DNA of 64,000 nucleotides from Rhodococcus sp. RD6.2 (GCF_001040705.1 NZ_CVQP01000011.1:186248-250247); one strand, 5' to 3'; shown: positions 27,698 through 36,115, counted from the first letter of the stretch. A program made the numbers and translations. Notes: generated by a model from the letters alone, not told the origin.

Positions 27698-29137
27698 TTA
27701 GTTGGAGGGGCCGTGGTGGGTCGACGGATCGTCATCCGTCAGGAACTCCGGATGGATCTCGCCCTTCACTCCGAGCTTGGTGTTGACCAGGTGGTTGACA
27801 CCCCACAGCACAACGCCGATGGCCAGCAGTACGCCTGCGATCGCGTACTGGTCCGGGTTGCGGTCGGTGAACGGCGTCGCGAGAAATCCGCACGCGACAG
27901 CGCCGACCACCGGGAGCGCGGTCGGTGCCCGGAAGTGCTTGTGCTCGACCGGATCTTTGCGCAGGACGAGCACGGCGACGTTGACGATCGTGAACACGCA
28001 CAGCAACAGCAGGGCGGTGGTGCCGCCGAGCTGCGGGACCTCGCCGACGAACGTGATGAGGCCGAGGGCGAGGAATGTGGTGAACCCGATCGCGATGTAC
28101 GGGGTCCGACGGGACCGGTGCACGCGACCCAGTTGCGGCGGCAGGACGTGCTGGCGGCTCATGCCGTACAGCAGACGGCTCGCCATCAGCATGTTGATCA
28201 GTGCGGTGTTCGCGACCGCGAACATCGTGATGAACGCGAAGATCCCGATCGGGAAGCCTGGGGCGCCCGCCTGCACGACCTTGAGCAGTGGGGTGTCGCC
28301 TTCGCCGAGCTCGTCGGCGGGCACCAGCGCGATCGCCGTCACCGACACCAGGACGTAGATCAGGCCGGTGAACAGGAGTCCGGTGAGCAACACCTTCGGG
28401 AAGATGCGGCTCGGGTCCTTGGCCTCCTCGGCCATGTTCACGGAGTCCTCGAACCCGACCATCGCGTAGAACGCGAGGGTCGTCGCGGCGATGACCCCGC
28501 CGAGGGCGCTGCGGTCGCCGGTGTCGAAGGTCGTCGCGCGGGAGAAGTCACCCTCGCCGATGCCGAGCGCCCACATGCCGATGAAGATGATGATCAGCAG
28601 GCCGGACAGTTCGATGCAGGTCAGGACGACGTTGATCTTCACGGACTCGCCGACGCCGCGGAAGTTGACGGCCGCAACGATCAGCATGAACGCGATCCCG
28701 AGCAGTGTGATGCCGATCCCGGCCTGCAGGTCGATCTCGAATGCTTCGGCGAAGTTCGCGGCGAAGGCACGGGACGCGGTCGCCGCCGAGGTGATGCCCG
28801 AGCACATCACCGCGAACGTGACCATGAACGTGAGGAACTGGATCCCGAACGCCTTGTGCGTGTACAGCGCGGCACCCGCCGCCTGCGGATACTTCGTGAC
28901 GAGTTCGAGGTAGCTGAACGCCGTGATGAGCGCGACCGTGAACGCCACCAGGAACGGCAGCCACACGACGCCGCCGACGTCGTTCGCGACCTGACCGGTA
29001 AGGGCGTAGATGCCGGTGCCGAGGATGTCGCCGATGATGAACAGCAGCAGGAGCCATGGTCCCATCACGCGTTTGAGCGTCGGTTCCTCGGGAGGATTGG
29101 ATCTGTGCGCCCCGCCGGTACCAGGCGATGTGCTCAT
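27698..29137 (-). CDS. APC superfamily amino acid permease
   Basis: 479-aa amino acid/polyamine transporter with about twelve membrane helices. The first helix carries the unwound glycine motif (IIGDILGTGIYALTG), and VGFEDSVNMAEEAKDPSR and MSRQHVLP are typical of the APC family. GAGGAGGGATC precedes ATG 29137. It lies 30 bp downstream of the LuxR-type regulator on the same strand, suggesting that the regulator controls or is co-expressed with it. Substrate not determinable. Confidence 0.88.
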   Translation of the reverse strand: MSTSPGTGGAHRSNPPEEPTLKRVMGPWLLLLFIIGDILGTGIYALTGQVANDVGGVVWLPFLVAFTVALITAFSYLELVTKYPQAAGAALYTHKAFGIQFLTFMVTFAVMCSGITSAATASRAFAANFAEAFEIDLQAGIGITLLGIAFMLIVAAVNFRGVGESVKINVVLTCIELSGLLIIIFIGMWALGIGEGDFSRATTFDTGDRSALGGVIAATTLAFYAMVGFEDSVNMAEEAKDPSRIFPKVLLTGLLFTGLIYVLVSVTAIALVPADELGEGDTPLLKVVQAGAPGFPIGIFAFITMFAVANTALINMLMASRLLYGMSRQHVLPPQLGRVHRSRRTPYIAIGFTTFLALGLITFVGEVPQLGGTTALLLLCVFTIVNVAVLVLRKDPVEHKHFRAPTALPVVGAVACGFLATPFTDRNPDQYAIAGVLLAIGVVLWGVNHLVNTKLGVKGEIHPEFLTDDDPSTHHGPSN

Positions 29138-29167
29138 GATCCCTCCTCGTGGCAGAACCCGATGGAT

Positions 29168-30037
29168 CTATGGAAGCAAACCGAGCCGCCGTGCGCTCAC
29201 AACCGCCTCGTGGCGAGAATGCGCGTCGAGCTTTCCCATTGCACTGCGCAGGTAGCTCTTCACCGTTTCCGGACCGAGCGAGAGACGATGTGCCACTTCG
29301 TTGTTCGTGCACCCCAGCGCAATGTGGGCGAGGACGTCGAGTTCCCGCGGTGACAGCGCGACGGCCGTCGATTCGGGCTCCTCGGACAGTAGCCCGGCCA
29401 GCTTCTCCGCCACCGCCCGCAGCCTGCCGCGCAGTGCGTTGTCGGGTACCTCCTGCGCGAGCCTCCGAAGTTCGGCGTGTGCGTCACGGATACCTTCCGA
29501 CACGGCGGCGTCGCCCGTTCCGGCAGCGGTGTCGCGGGTGTCGAGCATCCGTAGTCGCCGGTCCACCTCGTCGCGGATGGCGATCTCCGCGGCGAGTCGA
29601 CGACCGGAAAGCGTCAGGAGCTCCGCGGTTCGATCGCCGATCGGGGTTGCTTCGCGGATGGCCGCGTAGAGGACCGCGCGGGAGATGCCGTCGACCACAA
29701 CCGGAACGGCGATCACCGAACGCAGTCCCTCGCCGATCACCGGCGCGTCGAAGTGGTGGGTGATGTTCAACGCGGTGCGGTAGTCGGGTACCGAGGCGGG
29801 CCTGCGCTGGTGCGATACCCGCCCGCCCAGCCCCGACGCGGCAGGCACCGTGAGGCCCTTGAGGCCGTTCGTTCGCGTTCCCAGGAACTCGCTGAGCAGC
29901 AGGTTGCCGCCGTGTACCTCGCCGCCGAACAGCACCGGTACGTCGGTGAGGCTCGCGGTGTGGCGGAGCTCGGCTCTGAGTGCGTCGCCGTCGCGGGGGC
30001 GGAGCAACGCCGCTCGGGGACTCGTCGGAATCGGCAT
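29168..30037 (-). CDS. GAF-LuxR transcriptional regulator
   Basis: 289-aa regulator with an N-terminal GAF-like sensor region (LKGLTVPAASGLGGRV, GLRSVIAVPVVVDG) and a short helical linker. A C-terminal LuxR winged helix-turn-helix follows (LSPRELDVLAHIALGCTNNE, then VAHRLSLGPETVKSYLRSAM). GAF-LuxR proteins of this kind in rhodococci often control catabolic genes. It is divergent from the acyl-CoA ligase gene (107 bp gap) and followed by the APC permease, so either could be its target. Confidence 0.85.
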   Translation of the reverse strand: MPIPTSPRAALLRPRDGDALRAELRHTASLTDVPVLFGGEVHGGNLLLSEFLGTRTNGLKGLTVPAASGLGGRVSHQRRPASVPDYRTALNITHHFDAPVIGEGLRSVIAVPVVVDGISRAVLYAAIREATPIGDRTAELLTLSGRRLAAEIAIRDEVDRRLRMLDTRDTAAGTGDAAVSEGIRDAHAELRRLAQEVPDNALRGRLRAVAEKLAGLLSEEPESTAVALSPRELDVLAHIALGCTNNEVAHRLSLGPETVKSYLRSAMGKLDAHSRHEAVVSARRLGLLP

Positions 30038-30144
30038 CGGTGCGGCTACCCCTTTCCGGGGGTGGTGGGCAGGTCTTGTGAGTTAGATCATAAGTCCAGT
30101 GAAGTGTCCGGTGTCATGCCGGTGTGATGTGGGAAGGAACCTCC

Positions 30145-31773
30145 ATGGTCGACGACAGTGCCCAGCGAGTTCGAGAACTGCTCGGTCGGTACGACACCGC
30201 CGACGCGTGTGCGGCCGAGTTGCTGTGCGACCGGCACCCTGCCGATGCCGTCGCGTTCACCGTCGTCGAGGCCGATCTGACCTCCCACGACCTCACCTAC
30301 GGTGAGCTCCGTGCCGAGTCGACGAAGTTCGCGGCCGCGCTCGCCGATCTGGGTGTCGAGCCGGGTGACTGTGTCGCCACCCTCATGGGCAAGTCGTCGG
30401 AACTGGTCGTGGCTCTGCTGGGCATCTGGCGTCGCGGAGCCGTGCACGTGCCGCTGTTCACGGCGTTCGCGCCGCCCGCGATCGCGTTCCGGCTGACGTC
30501 GTCGGGCGCGAAGGTCGTGGTCGCCGACCGCAACCAGCTCGACAAGCTCGCTCCGGGGGAGGACATCCCCGCCGACGCGCCGTGGACGGTGATCGTCGCG
30601 GCCGGCGAGCCGGCGTCCGACACGCAGTTGCGGTTGTCGGACCTCCTCGCCTCCCATGCTGCCGACGACCCTAAGGGCGCCGCGGTCGCGGTCGGCGCGA
30701 ACGGCCCGCTGGTGCAGCTGTTCACGTCCGGCACGACGGGTACCCCGAAGGGCGTCCCCGTACCGGTGCGGGCACTCGCCTCGTTCCACGGCTACGTGGA
30801 GTTCGGTCTCGACGTCCGCTCCGACGACGTGTTCTGGAACGCGGCCGACCCGGGCTGGGCGTACGGGCTGTACTACGCGCTCCTCGGACCGCTCGCCGCG
30901 GGGATCCGCAGCCTGCTCCTGCACGCCGGGTTCTCCGCCGAGCTGACGTGGAAGGTGATCGAGACGTTCGGCGTCACCAACTTCGCGGCCGCACCGACCG
31001 TGTACCGGAGCCTGCGCGCCGACACCGGTCCCGTGCCCGCCGGGCTGTCCCTGCGCCGCGCGTCGTCGGCCGGTGAGCCGCTGACGCCCGACGTCGTGGC
31101 GTGGTCACAGACCACACTGGGGTGCGAGGTCCGGGACCACTACGGGCAGACCGAACACGGCATGTTCATCGTCAACGCGTGGGCCGACGGGCTTCGTGAG
31201 GATGTGCCCGCCGGGTCGATGGGTCGTGCACTTCCGGGCTGGTCGTGCGCCGTCCTGCTCGACGACTCCGACGAGGTCGCACCGCCGCGCACCGCGGGCC
31301 GGGTCGCGATCGACACGCACAACTCTCCGCTGATGTGGTTTGCCGGCTACGTCGACGCCCCGGAGAAGACGAAGCAACGGTTCACCGAGGACGGCCGGTG
31401 GTACGTCACCGGCGACGCGGGCAGCACCGACGAGGACGGGCACTTCTTCTTCAGCTCCCGCGACGACGACGTCATCATCATGGCCGGTTACCGGATCGGC
31501 CCGTTCGATGTCGAATCGGTGCTGGTGATGCACGAGGACGTCATCGAGGCAGCCGTCGTCGGCATGCCCGACCAGCTGCGCGGCGAGGTGCTCGAGGCAT
31601 TCGTCGTGCTCCGCGACGGAGTCGACGGCACCGACGAACTCGAGGTCGAACTGCAGACGCTGGTGAAGAAGAAGTTCGCGGCGCACGCTTACCCGCGGAC
31701 CGTGCACTTCGTGCCGTCGCTGCCGAAGACCCCCAGCGGCAAGGTGCAGCGCTACATCCTTCGCAAGGGCTGA
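30145..31773 (+). CDS. AMP-binding acyl-CoA synthetase (acetyl-CoA synthetase-like)
   Basis: ATP-dependent carboxylate-CoA ligase, 542 aa. The P-loop-like motif LFTSGTTGTPKGVPVP, the HYGQTEHGMF motif, the TGDAG motif, the FSSRDDDVIIMAGYRIGPFDVES hinge segment and the C-terminal catalytic Lys in PKTPSGKVQRY are all present. The sequence is closest to short/medium-chain acyl ligases of the acetyl- or propionyl-CoA synthetase group. ATG 30145 has GAAGGA upstream; an ATG at 30127 is possible. It is divergent from the GAF-LuxR regulator. The acid used is unknown. Confidence 0.88.
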   Translation: MVDDSAQRVRELLGRYDTADACAAELLCDRHPADAVAFTVVEADLTSHDLTYGELRAESTKFAAALADLGVEPGDCVATLMGKSSELVVALLGIWRRGAVHVPLFTAFAPPAIAFRLTSSGAKVVVADRNQLDKLAPGEDIPADAPWTVIVAAGEPASDTQLRLSDLLASHAADDPKGAAVAVGANGPLVQLFTSGTTGTPKGVPVPVRALASFHGYVEFGLDVRSDDVFWNAADPGWAYGLYYALLGPLAAGIRSLLLHAGFSAELTWKVIETFGVTNFAAAPTVYRSLRADTGPVPAGLSLRRASSAGEPLTPDVVAWSQTTLGCEVRDHYGQTEHGMFIVNAWADGLREDVPAGSMGRALPGWSCAVLLDDSDEVAPPRTAGRVAIDTHNSPLMWFAGYVDAPEKTKQRFTEDGRWYVTGDAGSTDEDGHFFFSSRDDDVIIMAGYRIGPFDVESVLVMHEDVIEAAVVGMPDQLRGEVLEAFVVLRDGVDGTDELEVELQTLVKKKFAAHAYPRTVHFVPSLPKTPSGKVQRYILRKG

Positions 31774-31787
31774 CGCAACCGATCGCG

Positions 31788-31820
31788 AGTCCGGTGGCCG
31801 GCTGTCCGGCCACCGGACTT
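31788..31820. terminator. Bidirectional terminator
   Basis: A perfect 14-bp stem (AGTCCGGTGGCCGG, loop CTGT, complement ending at 31819). It lies between the acyl-CoA ligase gene and the convergent dienelactone hydrolase-like gene. Confidence 0.85.
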
Positions 31821-31822
31821 CG

Positions 31823-32647
31823 TCATCGCGTGCGGACGAGTCGCTCGGTGAGGAACGCGAGGATCTCGTCGCGGGCCGCGAGTGTCGGCTCGCCTGCCGC
31901 ATCGATCAGGTGCGCGGTGACGACGCTGTGCGGGCTCGCAACGACGTCCGCGAAGAATGGTGGTGGTGTCGAGTCGGCGGCGCTGTCCGGAAGCACGGTG
32001 CTCACGAACCGATCGCCCAGCGCCGCAGAATAGGCGGCGAAACGTTCGGCCCGGCACCACTTGTCGCCGGCGAACCGGTATGCCCGCACGGTCAGGTCGT
32101 CCCGGTCGAGCCGGTCGCGGACCGCGCGGAGATCGTCCGGGGCGATCTCCAGTCCTGCCGGGTCGTCGAGCGGCAGCGACGGCTGGCAGAGGACGGGTGC
32201 GAGCACGGAGTCCTCCAGAGTCATCGTCAGCGCGAAGTTGCCCGTGAAGCACATTCCGACGGCGCCGATGCCCGGGCCCCCGCACTCCTCGTGGGCGGCG
32301 GCGGCCAGTGCCCGCAGCCACCGGGTCACGGGGCTGGTGCGGTTCGCGCCGAATGCCCGGAACTCGGCGCTCACGCATGCCCGTTGCATGACGGCGCTGC
32401 CGTCCTCGGTTGTGGGCACCGCGCCGTCACGGCCGAACAACGACGGCAGGTACACCGTGAAGCCGGCGTCGCGGACCCACCGCGCGAACCGGGCGACGTG
32501 CGGGCTGATTCCGGGCATCTCCGGCATGACGACGACAGCCGGGCCGTCCCCCGAGACGAGTACGACCTTCGTGGCCGACCCGAACGTGAAGTCACGGGTG
32601 TCGAAGTCGTCGAGCGGATCGTCCACGCTCGTGTCGTGAAGGGTCAT
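31823..32647 (-). CDS. Dienelactone hydrolase family protein
   Basis: 274-aa alpha/beta hydrolase of the dienelactone hydrolase family, which uses a Cys nucleophile. GMCFTGNF places the nucleophile at C133, and the early segment VVVMPEMPGISPHVARFARW is the family N-terminal core. The later acid and histidine regions (AGDKWCRAERF) diverge, so the substrate may differ from dienelactone. ATG 32647 fits the family start although the frame runs on upstream to 33199. It lies downstream of the GlxA-like regulator gene on the same strand. Confidence 0.82.
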   Translation of the reverse strand: MTLHDTSVDDPLDDFDTRDFTFGSATKVVLVSGDGPAVVVMPEMPGISPHVARFARWVRDAGFTVYLPSLFGRDGAVPTTEDGSAVMQRACVSAEFRAFGANRTSPVTRWLRALAAAAHEECGGPGIGAVGMCFTGNFALTMTLEDSVLAPVLCQPSLPLDDPAGLEIAPDDLRAVRDRLDRDDLTVRAYRFAGDKWCRAERFAAYSAALGDRFVSTVLPDSAADSTPPPFFADVVASPHSVVTAHLIDAAGEPTLAARDEILAFLTERLVRTR

Positions 32648-32656
32648 CGGTGCGTT

Positions 32657-32684
32657 CCTGTTCGTCGTCGCGTCACTGAACAGG
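32657..32684. promoter_or_regulatory. Inverted repeat upstream of the dienelactone hydrolase gene
   Basis: CCTGTTC at 32657-32663 and GAACAGG at 32678-32684 form a 7-bp inverted repeat with a 14-nt spacer, starting 10 bp before the hydrolase start. The spacing (about two helical turns between half-sites) would suit a dimeric repressor. Confidence 0.35.
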
Positions 32685-32774
32685 TCGAGTCTCGCGGCCG
32701 GTGGGCCGGGCGAGGAGGGGCGTGATCGCCACCTTCCGGGTAGATCCCGCCAGAGGACGGCCCAGCCGGCGCGG

Positions 32775-33749
32775 TCAGCGACTGCGAAACCGTCGGCGAT
32801 AGTCAGCGGGGCCGATTCCGACCCGCTCCACGAACATTCGCCGGAGGGTGCCGGTGTCCTGGTATCCGACGCGACGCGGAATGTCGCCGATCGGAACGTC
32901 CGTGTCGGCGAGAAGCCTTTTGGCGGTGGCGATCCGCGCCTCCTGCAGGAAGGCCAAGGGAGGCCGACCGTCCTCCTCTCCGTACCGGCGCAGCAGGGTC
33001 CGGGTACTGACGTGCAGCGCGTCGGCCAGTCGGGGCAGGCTGTAGGGCTCCGCGAGGTGATCGACCAGCCACCGCTGGACTGCGGTCGCGAACGGACCGG
33101 ACGTCGTCTGCACCATCGACTCGACGACGTAGGGTGCCTGACTCCTCCGGTTCTCGGACACGAGCGTGACGCGGGCGGTCGCCCGGGCGACCCCGGCACC
33201 GAGATGGTCGCGGACGATCGCGGTGGTGAGATCGAGCGACGCGCTGAACGCCGCGCTCGTGGTGACGAGCCCGTCGCTGACGATCAGCGACTCCGCGCAG
33301 ACGGTGGATCGCGGGTACCGCCGGGTGAGTTGCGATGCGAACAGCCACGATGTCGTGGAACGTCGTCCGTCCAGCAGTCCGGCCTCGCCCAGCAGGAACG
33401 CTCCGACGCACACCGACGCGATGCGGATTCGGCGGCTCGCCGCCTCTCGGAGGAAGGCGACCTCACGGCTCCGGTCGGCGAGTCGGGCGCTCAGGTCGTC
33501 GGTGGGGGACACGTCGAATCCCGGCACGACGATCAGATCGAACCTGTGATGCCAGCGGTGGGCCCCGATCGTGAATCCACCGGCGGCGACGACCGGCGTG
33601 GGCGATGCCGCGATCACCGACACCTGGAACCGGGTGGCGGAGTCGATTCCGTTCTCGTGCGCGACCCGGTTGGCGATGCGGAGAAGGTCGGTGACCGCGA
33701 ACACCTCGGTCGCGAAGCATCCCTCGTAGGCGAGGATCCCGATCCGCAT
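32775..33749 (-). CDS. GlxA-type AraC family transcriptional regulator
   Basis: 324-aa regulator with an N-terminal DJ-1/PfpI-like domain (IGILAYEGCFATEVFAVTDLL; ASVCVGAFLLGEAGLLDG at the nucleophile elbow) and a C-terminal AraC DNA-binding domain with two helix-turn-helix units (SLPRLADALHVSTRTLLRRY and IGDIPRRVGYQDTGTLRRMF). The layout is that of GlxA-like regulators. ATG 33749 has AAGGTGGG upstream; an ATG at 33773 is the alternative. A 13-bp palindrome lies in its upstream region. Its target may be the adjacent hydrolase. Confidence 0.88.
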   Translation of the reverse strand: MRIGILAYEGCFATEVFAVTDLLRIANRVAHENGIDSATRFQVSVIAASPTPVVAAGGFTIGAHRWHHRFDLIVVPGFDVSPTDDLSARLADRSREVAFLREAASRRIRIASVCVGAFLLGEAGLLDGRRSTTSWLFASQLTRRYPRSTVCAESLIVSDGLVTTSAAFSASLDLTTAIVRDHLGAGVARATARVTLVSENRRSQAPYVVESMVQTTSGPFATAVQRWLVDHLAEPYSLPRLADALHVSTRTLLRRYGEEDGRPPLAFLQEARIATAKRLLADTDVPIGDIPRRVGYQDTGTLRRMFVERVGIGPADYRRRFRSR

Positions 33750-33789
33750 GACACCCACCTTCGAGACGACCATCGGCGGGGTGGCCGCC

Positions 33790-33802
33790 AGCCTGCCAGG
33801 CT
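33790..33802. promoter_or_regulatory. 13-bp palindrome in the GlxA/ChaB divergent gap
   Basis: AGCCTG-C-CAGGCT is a perfect inverted repeat with a single-base centre. It lies 41 bp upstream of the GlxA-type regulator start and 114 bp before the ChaB-like gene. It is a candidate operator for the regulator; the assignment is inference. Confidence 0.35.
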
Positions 33803-33915
33803 ACCGAGGTGTCGCGCCTGCTCGCCGCCACGCCGGGAATCCTGGGGGGTGTTGTCTCGGAGCCGGCCGACGGACAATGGTGCCAACTGTTGAGCACCGA
33901 CGAAGGGTGAGCGGA

Positions 33916-34104
33916 ATGGATCGGTTCGAGCTCCCGCATACGTTGCGTCGATCGTCGAAGGAGGTGCAAGAGGTCTACGCCACGGCCCACGAGTCCGCCG
34001 TCAAGCGGCTGGGCGAAGGTGAGGAGGCCGAGCGGGCCGCCTACGGGGCCGTCAAGGAAAGCTACGAACTCGCGGTCGACCACTGGGTACCCAAGCAGGA
34101 TTGA
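33916..34104 (+). CDS. ChaB family protein
   Basis: 62-aa protein matching the ChaB domain: FELPHTLRRSSKEVQEVYATA and the C-terminal AAYGAVKESYELAVDHW. ChaB was first linked to cation transport regulation in E. coli, but small stand-alone actinobacterial members have no proven role. GAAGGGTGAG lies before ATG 33916. It converges with the rhodanese gene (23 bp between stops). Confidence 0.75.
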   Translation: MDRFELPHTLRRSSKEVQEVYATAHESAVKRLGEGEEAERAAYGAVKESYELAVDHWVPKQD

Positions 34105-34127
34105 CTTCCTGCGCGGCGTCGACGCGA

Positions 34128-34472
34128 TCAGGTGGTGGGCGCGGTGCCCTGCAGGGCACCGCCGGCGGCCCGCCAGTCGATGAGACCCTTCGACATGTTC
34201 TTGGCCTCGAAGCCGAACTCGATGAGCATGTTCGCTGCGCCGTAGGAACGAAGGCCGCCGGTGCAGAACGTGATCAGCAGGCGGTCGTCCGGGAGTTCCT
34301 CGCAGCGTCTCGGTAGGTCCTCGAGTGGGATGTGTATCGAGCCGGGGATGTGGTTCCGAGTCCACTCGAACTGCCTGCGCACGTCGACGATGAGCGCGCC
34401 GTCGGCGGCCAGGCGGATCGCCTCCGCGGCCGTGACCGACGGTGCGCCGTGCAGATAGTGTCGAATCTTCAT
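34128..34472 (-). CDS. Single-domain rhodanese-like protein
   Basis: 114-aa sulphurtransferase-type domain. LIVDVRRQFEWTRNHIPGSIHIP is the CH2A-type signature and the active-site loop is FCTGGLRS with the catalytic Cys. Single-domain rhodaneses move sulfane sulphur or act in persulphide detoxification. It is divergent from a MarR-type gene with a perfect 9-bp inverted repeat between them, so it is probably repressed by that regulator. Confidence 0.88.
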   Translation of the reverse strand: MKIRHYLHGAPSVTAAEAIRLAADGALIVDVRRQFEWTRNHIPGSIHIPLEDLPRRCEELPDDRLLITFCTGGLRSYGAANMLIEFGFEAKNMSKGLIDWRAAGGALQGTAPTT

Positions 34473-34492
34473 GGCAACGGGCCTCTTTCGCG

Positions 34493-34515
34493 CAGTTTCA
34501 GTTAGTCTGAAACTG
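34493..34515. promoter_or_regulatory. MarR-type operator between rhodanese and marR genes
   Basis: CAGTTTCAG-TTAGT-CTGAAACTG, a perfect 9-bp inverted repeat with a 5-nt spacer. It sits in the 62-bp divergent gap, 20 bp from either start codon. This is the position and symmetry expected of an autoregulatory MarR operator controlling both genes. Confidence 0.7.
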
Positions 34516-34534
34516 ACGAACGGGAGTTGTCAAG

Positions 34535-34984
34535 ATGACGAATGCGGGCCCACCGCCGAGCGCGGCGTTCCTCGTGATGGCCGTGGGTCGCCGCATGCGC
34601 GAACGCGTCGAGCGGACCCTGAAGAGTGAGGGGATCACGATGCGGCATCTGTCCGCACTGGGTCACCTGTCCCGGGACGCGGGAATGGGAATCTCCTACA
34701 GCGAGTTGGCGCGTCGCGCATCGGTCACACCGCAGAGCATGCAGGCGACGCTGGCGAAGCTCGAAGAGTGCGGGGCCGTGTCGAGGACCACCGATTCCGG
34801 TCGGGGGCGTACCGCGCGACTCGTCGTCACCGACGAGGGAATGCGCCTGCTCGGGTTGGGCCGGGACGCGATCGGCGAACTCGACGAGGTGCTCGGCCGC
34901 CACCTGGACGCGGACACGCTCGAGAAGTTGATGCCCGGACTCCTGCGGACGATGCACGCGCTCGGCGGCGACGAGCGGGGGTGA
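34535..34984 (+). CDS. MarR family transcriptional regulator
   Basis: 149-aa winged-helix repressor. The recognition-helix region reads YSELARRASVTPQSMQATLAKLE and the wing TTDSGRGRTARLVVTDEG, both standard for MarR. ATG 34535 has GGGAG upstream. Divergence from the rhodanese gene and the shared palindrome suggest it responds to sulphur or oxidative stress; this is an inference from context. Confidence 0.88.
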   Translation: MTNAGPPPSAAFLVMAVGRRMRERVERTLKSEGITMRHLSALGHLSRDAGMGISYSELARRASVTPQSMQATLAKLEECGAVSRTTDSGRGRTARLVVTDEGMRLLGLGRDAIGELDEVLGRHLDADTLEKLMPGLLRTMHALGGDERG

Positions 34985-34993
34985 CTGCGCGAG

Positions 34994-35413
34994 TCAGGTC
35001 GCGAGCACCCCGGCGCCGAGCGCCGCACAGATCAGCATGAGCGTGAACAGTGCCCATCCTGCGCCGTGCCACGCCGGCCAGGTGCCGCCGCGCTTCCACA
35101 CCGCGTAGGTCTCGGCGAACGCGCCGACTCCGCCGAGCATGAGTATCGCCGCGGGCACGATCGCGAGCAGATAGCGGTCGGCGGTCCCGCATACCGGGGT
35201 CGGGGAGTCGACGCAGTTGCTCCGACCCAGGTACGCCCACAGCCCCAGGAGGGCAGTAGACGCCAGGGTCAGGGCAACCACTACGACCGTGTACCTGGTG
35301 GCGCGCCGGATCTCCGGTGGGTCGTCCCAACTCTTCTCGATGTCTCGGCGGGCGGAGTCGCGCCGGGCGGCGTCACGCCAGTCGGCGTCGCGTCTGGTGG
35401 AATCGTCTGCCAT
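34994..35413 (-). CDS. Small membrane protein with an Arg-Asp-rich N-terminal repeat
   Basis: 139-aa protein of unknown function. The N-terminus has repeated RRD units (TRRDADWRDAARRDSARRD). Three hydrophobic segments follow: YTVVVVALTLASTALLGLWA, YLLAIVPAAILMLGGVGAF and WALFTLMLICAALGAGVLA. Two cysteines (NCVDSPTPVC) in the first external loop could form a disulphide. ATG 35413 has GAGGGGAGG upstream; the frame stays open to 35440. It converges with the MarR gene, 9 bp apart. No family recognised. Confidence 0.7.
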   Translation of the reverse strand: MADDSTRRDADWRDAARRDSARRDIEKSWDDPPEIRRATRYTVVVVALTLASTALLGLWAYLGRSNCVDSPTPVCGTADRYLLAIVPAAILMLGGVGAFAETYAVWKRGGTWPAWHGAGWALFTLMLICAALGAGVLAT

Positions 35414-35466
35414 CGTGCGCCTCCCCTCGGCCGCGGGCACGTCAGGCTGGAGCGCTGCCTTCCACG

Positions 35467-35928
35467 CTACGCGCGGGGCGCGGAGGCGTCGGCCGGGCGC
35501 GGCCAGGGATGGCCCGTGCGTCGCTCGATGTCGTTGTTGAACCGTTCGAGGTAGGTCGCGAAGGCGGCACGGTCAGCCGGGTCCCAGTCCTCGATGACGA
35601 CGTCGAGGCCGCGCACGTTGCCTGCTCGTTGTTGTTCGAGACGTTTCCGGCCCTCGTCGGTGACGAGGAACTTGCGTGCCATGCCGCCGTCGGGGTCGGG
35701 AATGCGCTTGACCAGGTCGGCATTGAGCATCGCGGTGGTTTGCCGACTGATGGTCGAGGTGTCGAGGTCGAACGCCTCGCTGAGCTCGCCGACGGACATC
35801 GGCCCCTGGATGCTGATGCGGCTGAGCAGGAGGTAGGCGCTGGACTCGAGGTTGCCTTCGCCGCGCCGGGGGCGAGCAATGTGTCGTGCGAGAAGCATCG
35901 TCTCGAACTCGATTCGGTTCGCGTCCAC
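35467..35928 (-). CDS. MarR family transcriptional regulator
   Basis: 153-aa winged-helix regulator. The DNA-binding region SVGELSEAFDLDTSTISRQTTAML and the wing DPDGGMARKFLVTDEGRKRL are clear. GTG 35928 has GGAAGGGACAAGG just upstream; the open frame reaches 35988. It is divergent from the MFS exporter, and the gap holds four regularly spaced TTGCAT-type palindromes, so it most likely represses the exporter and itself. Confidence 0.87.
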   Translation of the reverse strand: MDANRIEFETMLLARHIARPRRGEGNLESSAYLLLSRISIQGPMSVGELSEAFDLDTSTISRQTTAMLNADLVKRIPDPDGGMARKFLVTDEGRKRLEQQRAGNVRGLDVVIEDWDPADRAAFATYLERFNNDIERRTGHPWPRPADASAPRA

Positions 35929-35998
35929 CCTTGTCCCTTCCGTGAATCCTGCGTCGAGGGTACGTCGAGATTGTCCGGATCCAGGCAACTCCTGTGTT

Positions 35999-36064
35999 AT
36001 GCATCATACATATCAATTGCATGCAGCAACTTGCTTGCATGATACAAATAGTTGCATCGCACAA
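35999..36064. promoter_or_regulatory. Array of four imperfect palindromes in the MarR/MFS gap
   Basis: Four 13-mers, ATGCATCATACAT (35999-36011), TTGCATGCAGCAA (36017-36029), TTGCATGATACAA (36035-36047) and TTGCATCGCACAA (36052-36064), share TTGCAT-N3-RCAA-like ends. Their centres are 18, 18 and 17 bp apart. The region is AT-rich against its surroundings. Tandem spacing near 1.7 helical turns suggests cooperative binding by the adjacent MarR protein over the divergent promoters. Confidence 0.6.
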
Positions 36065-36115
36065 TCTGTGCTCGGGCTCCGGGGGGTCCGGTGGTGAAAT
36101 ATGTGAGGAGCTTCC

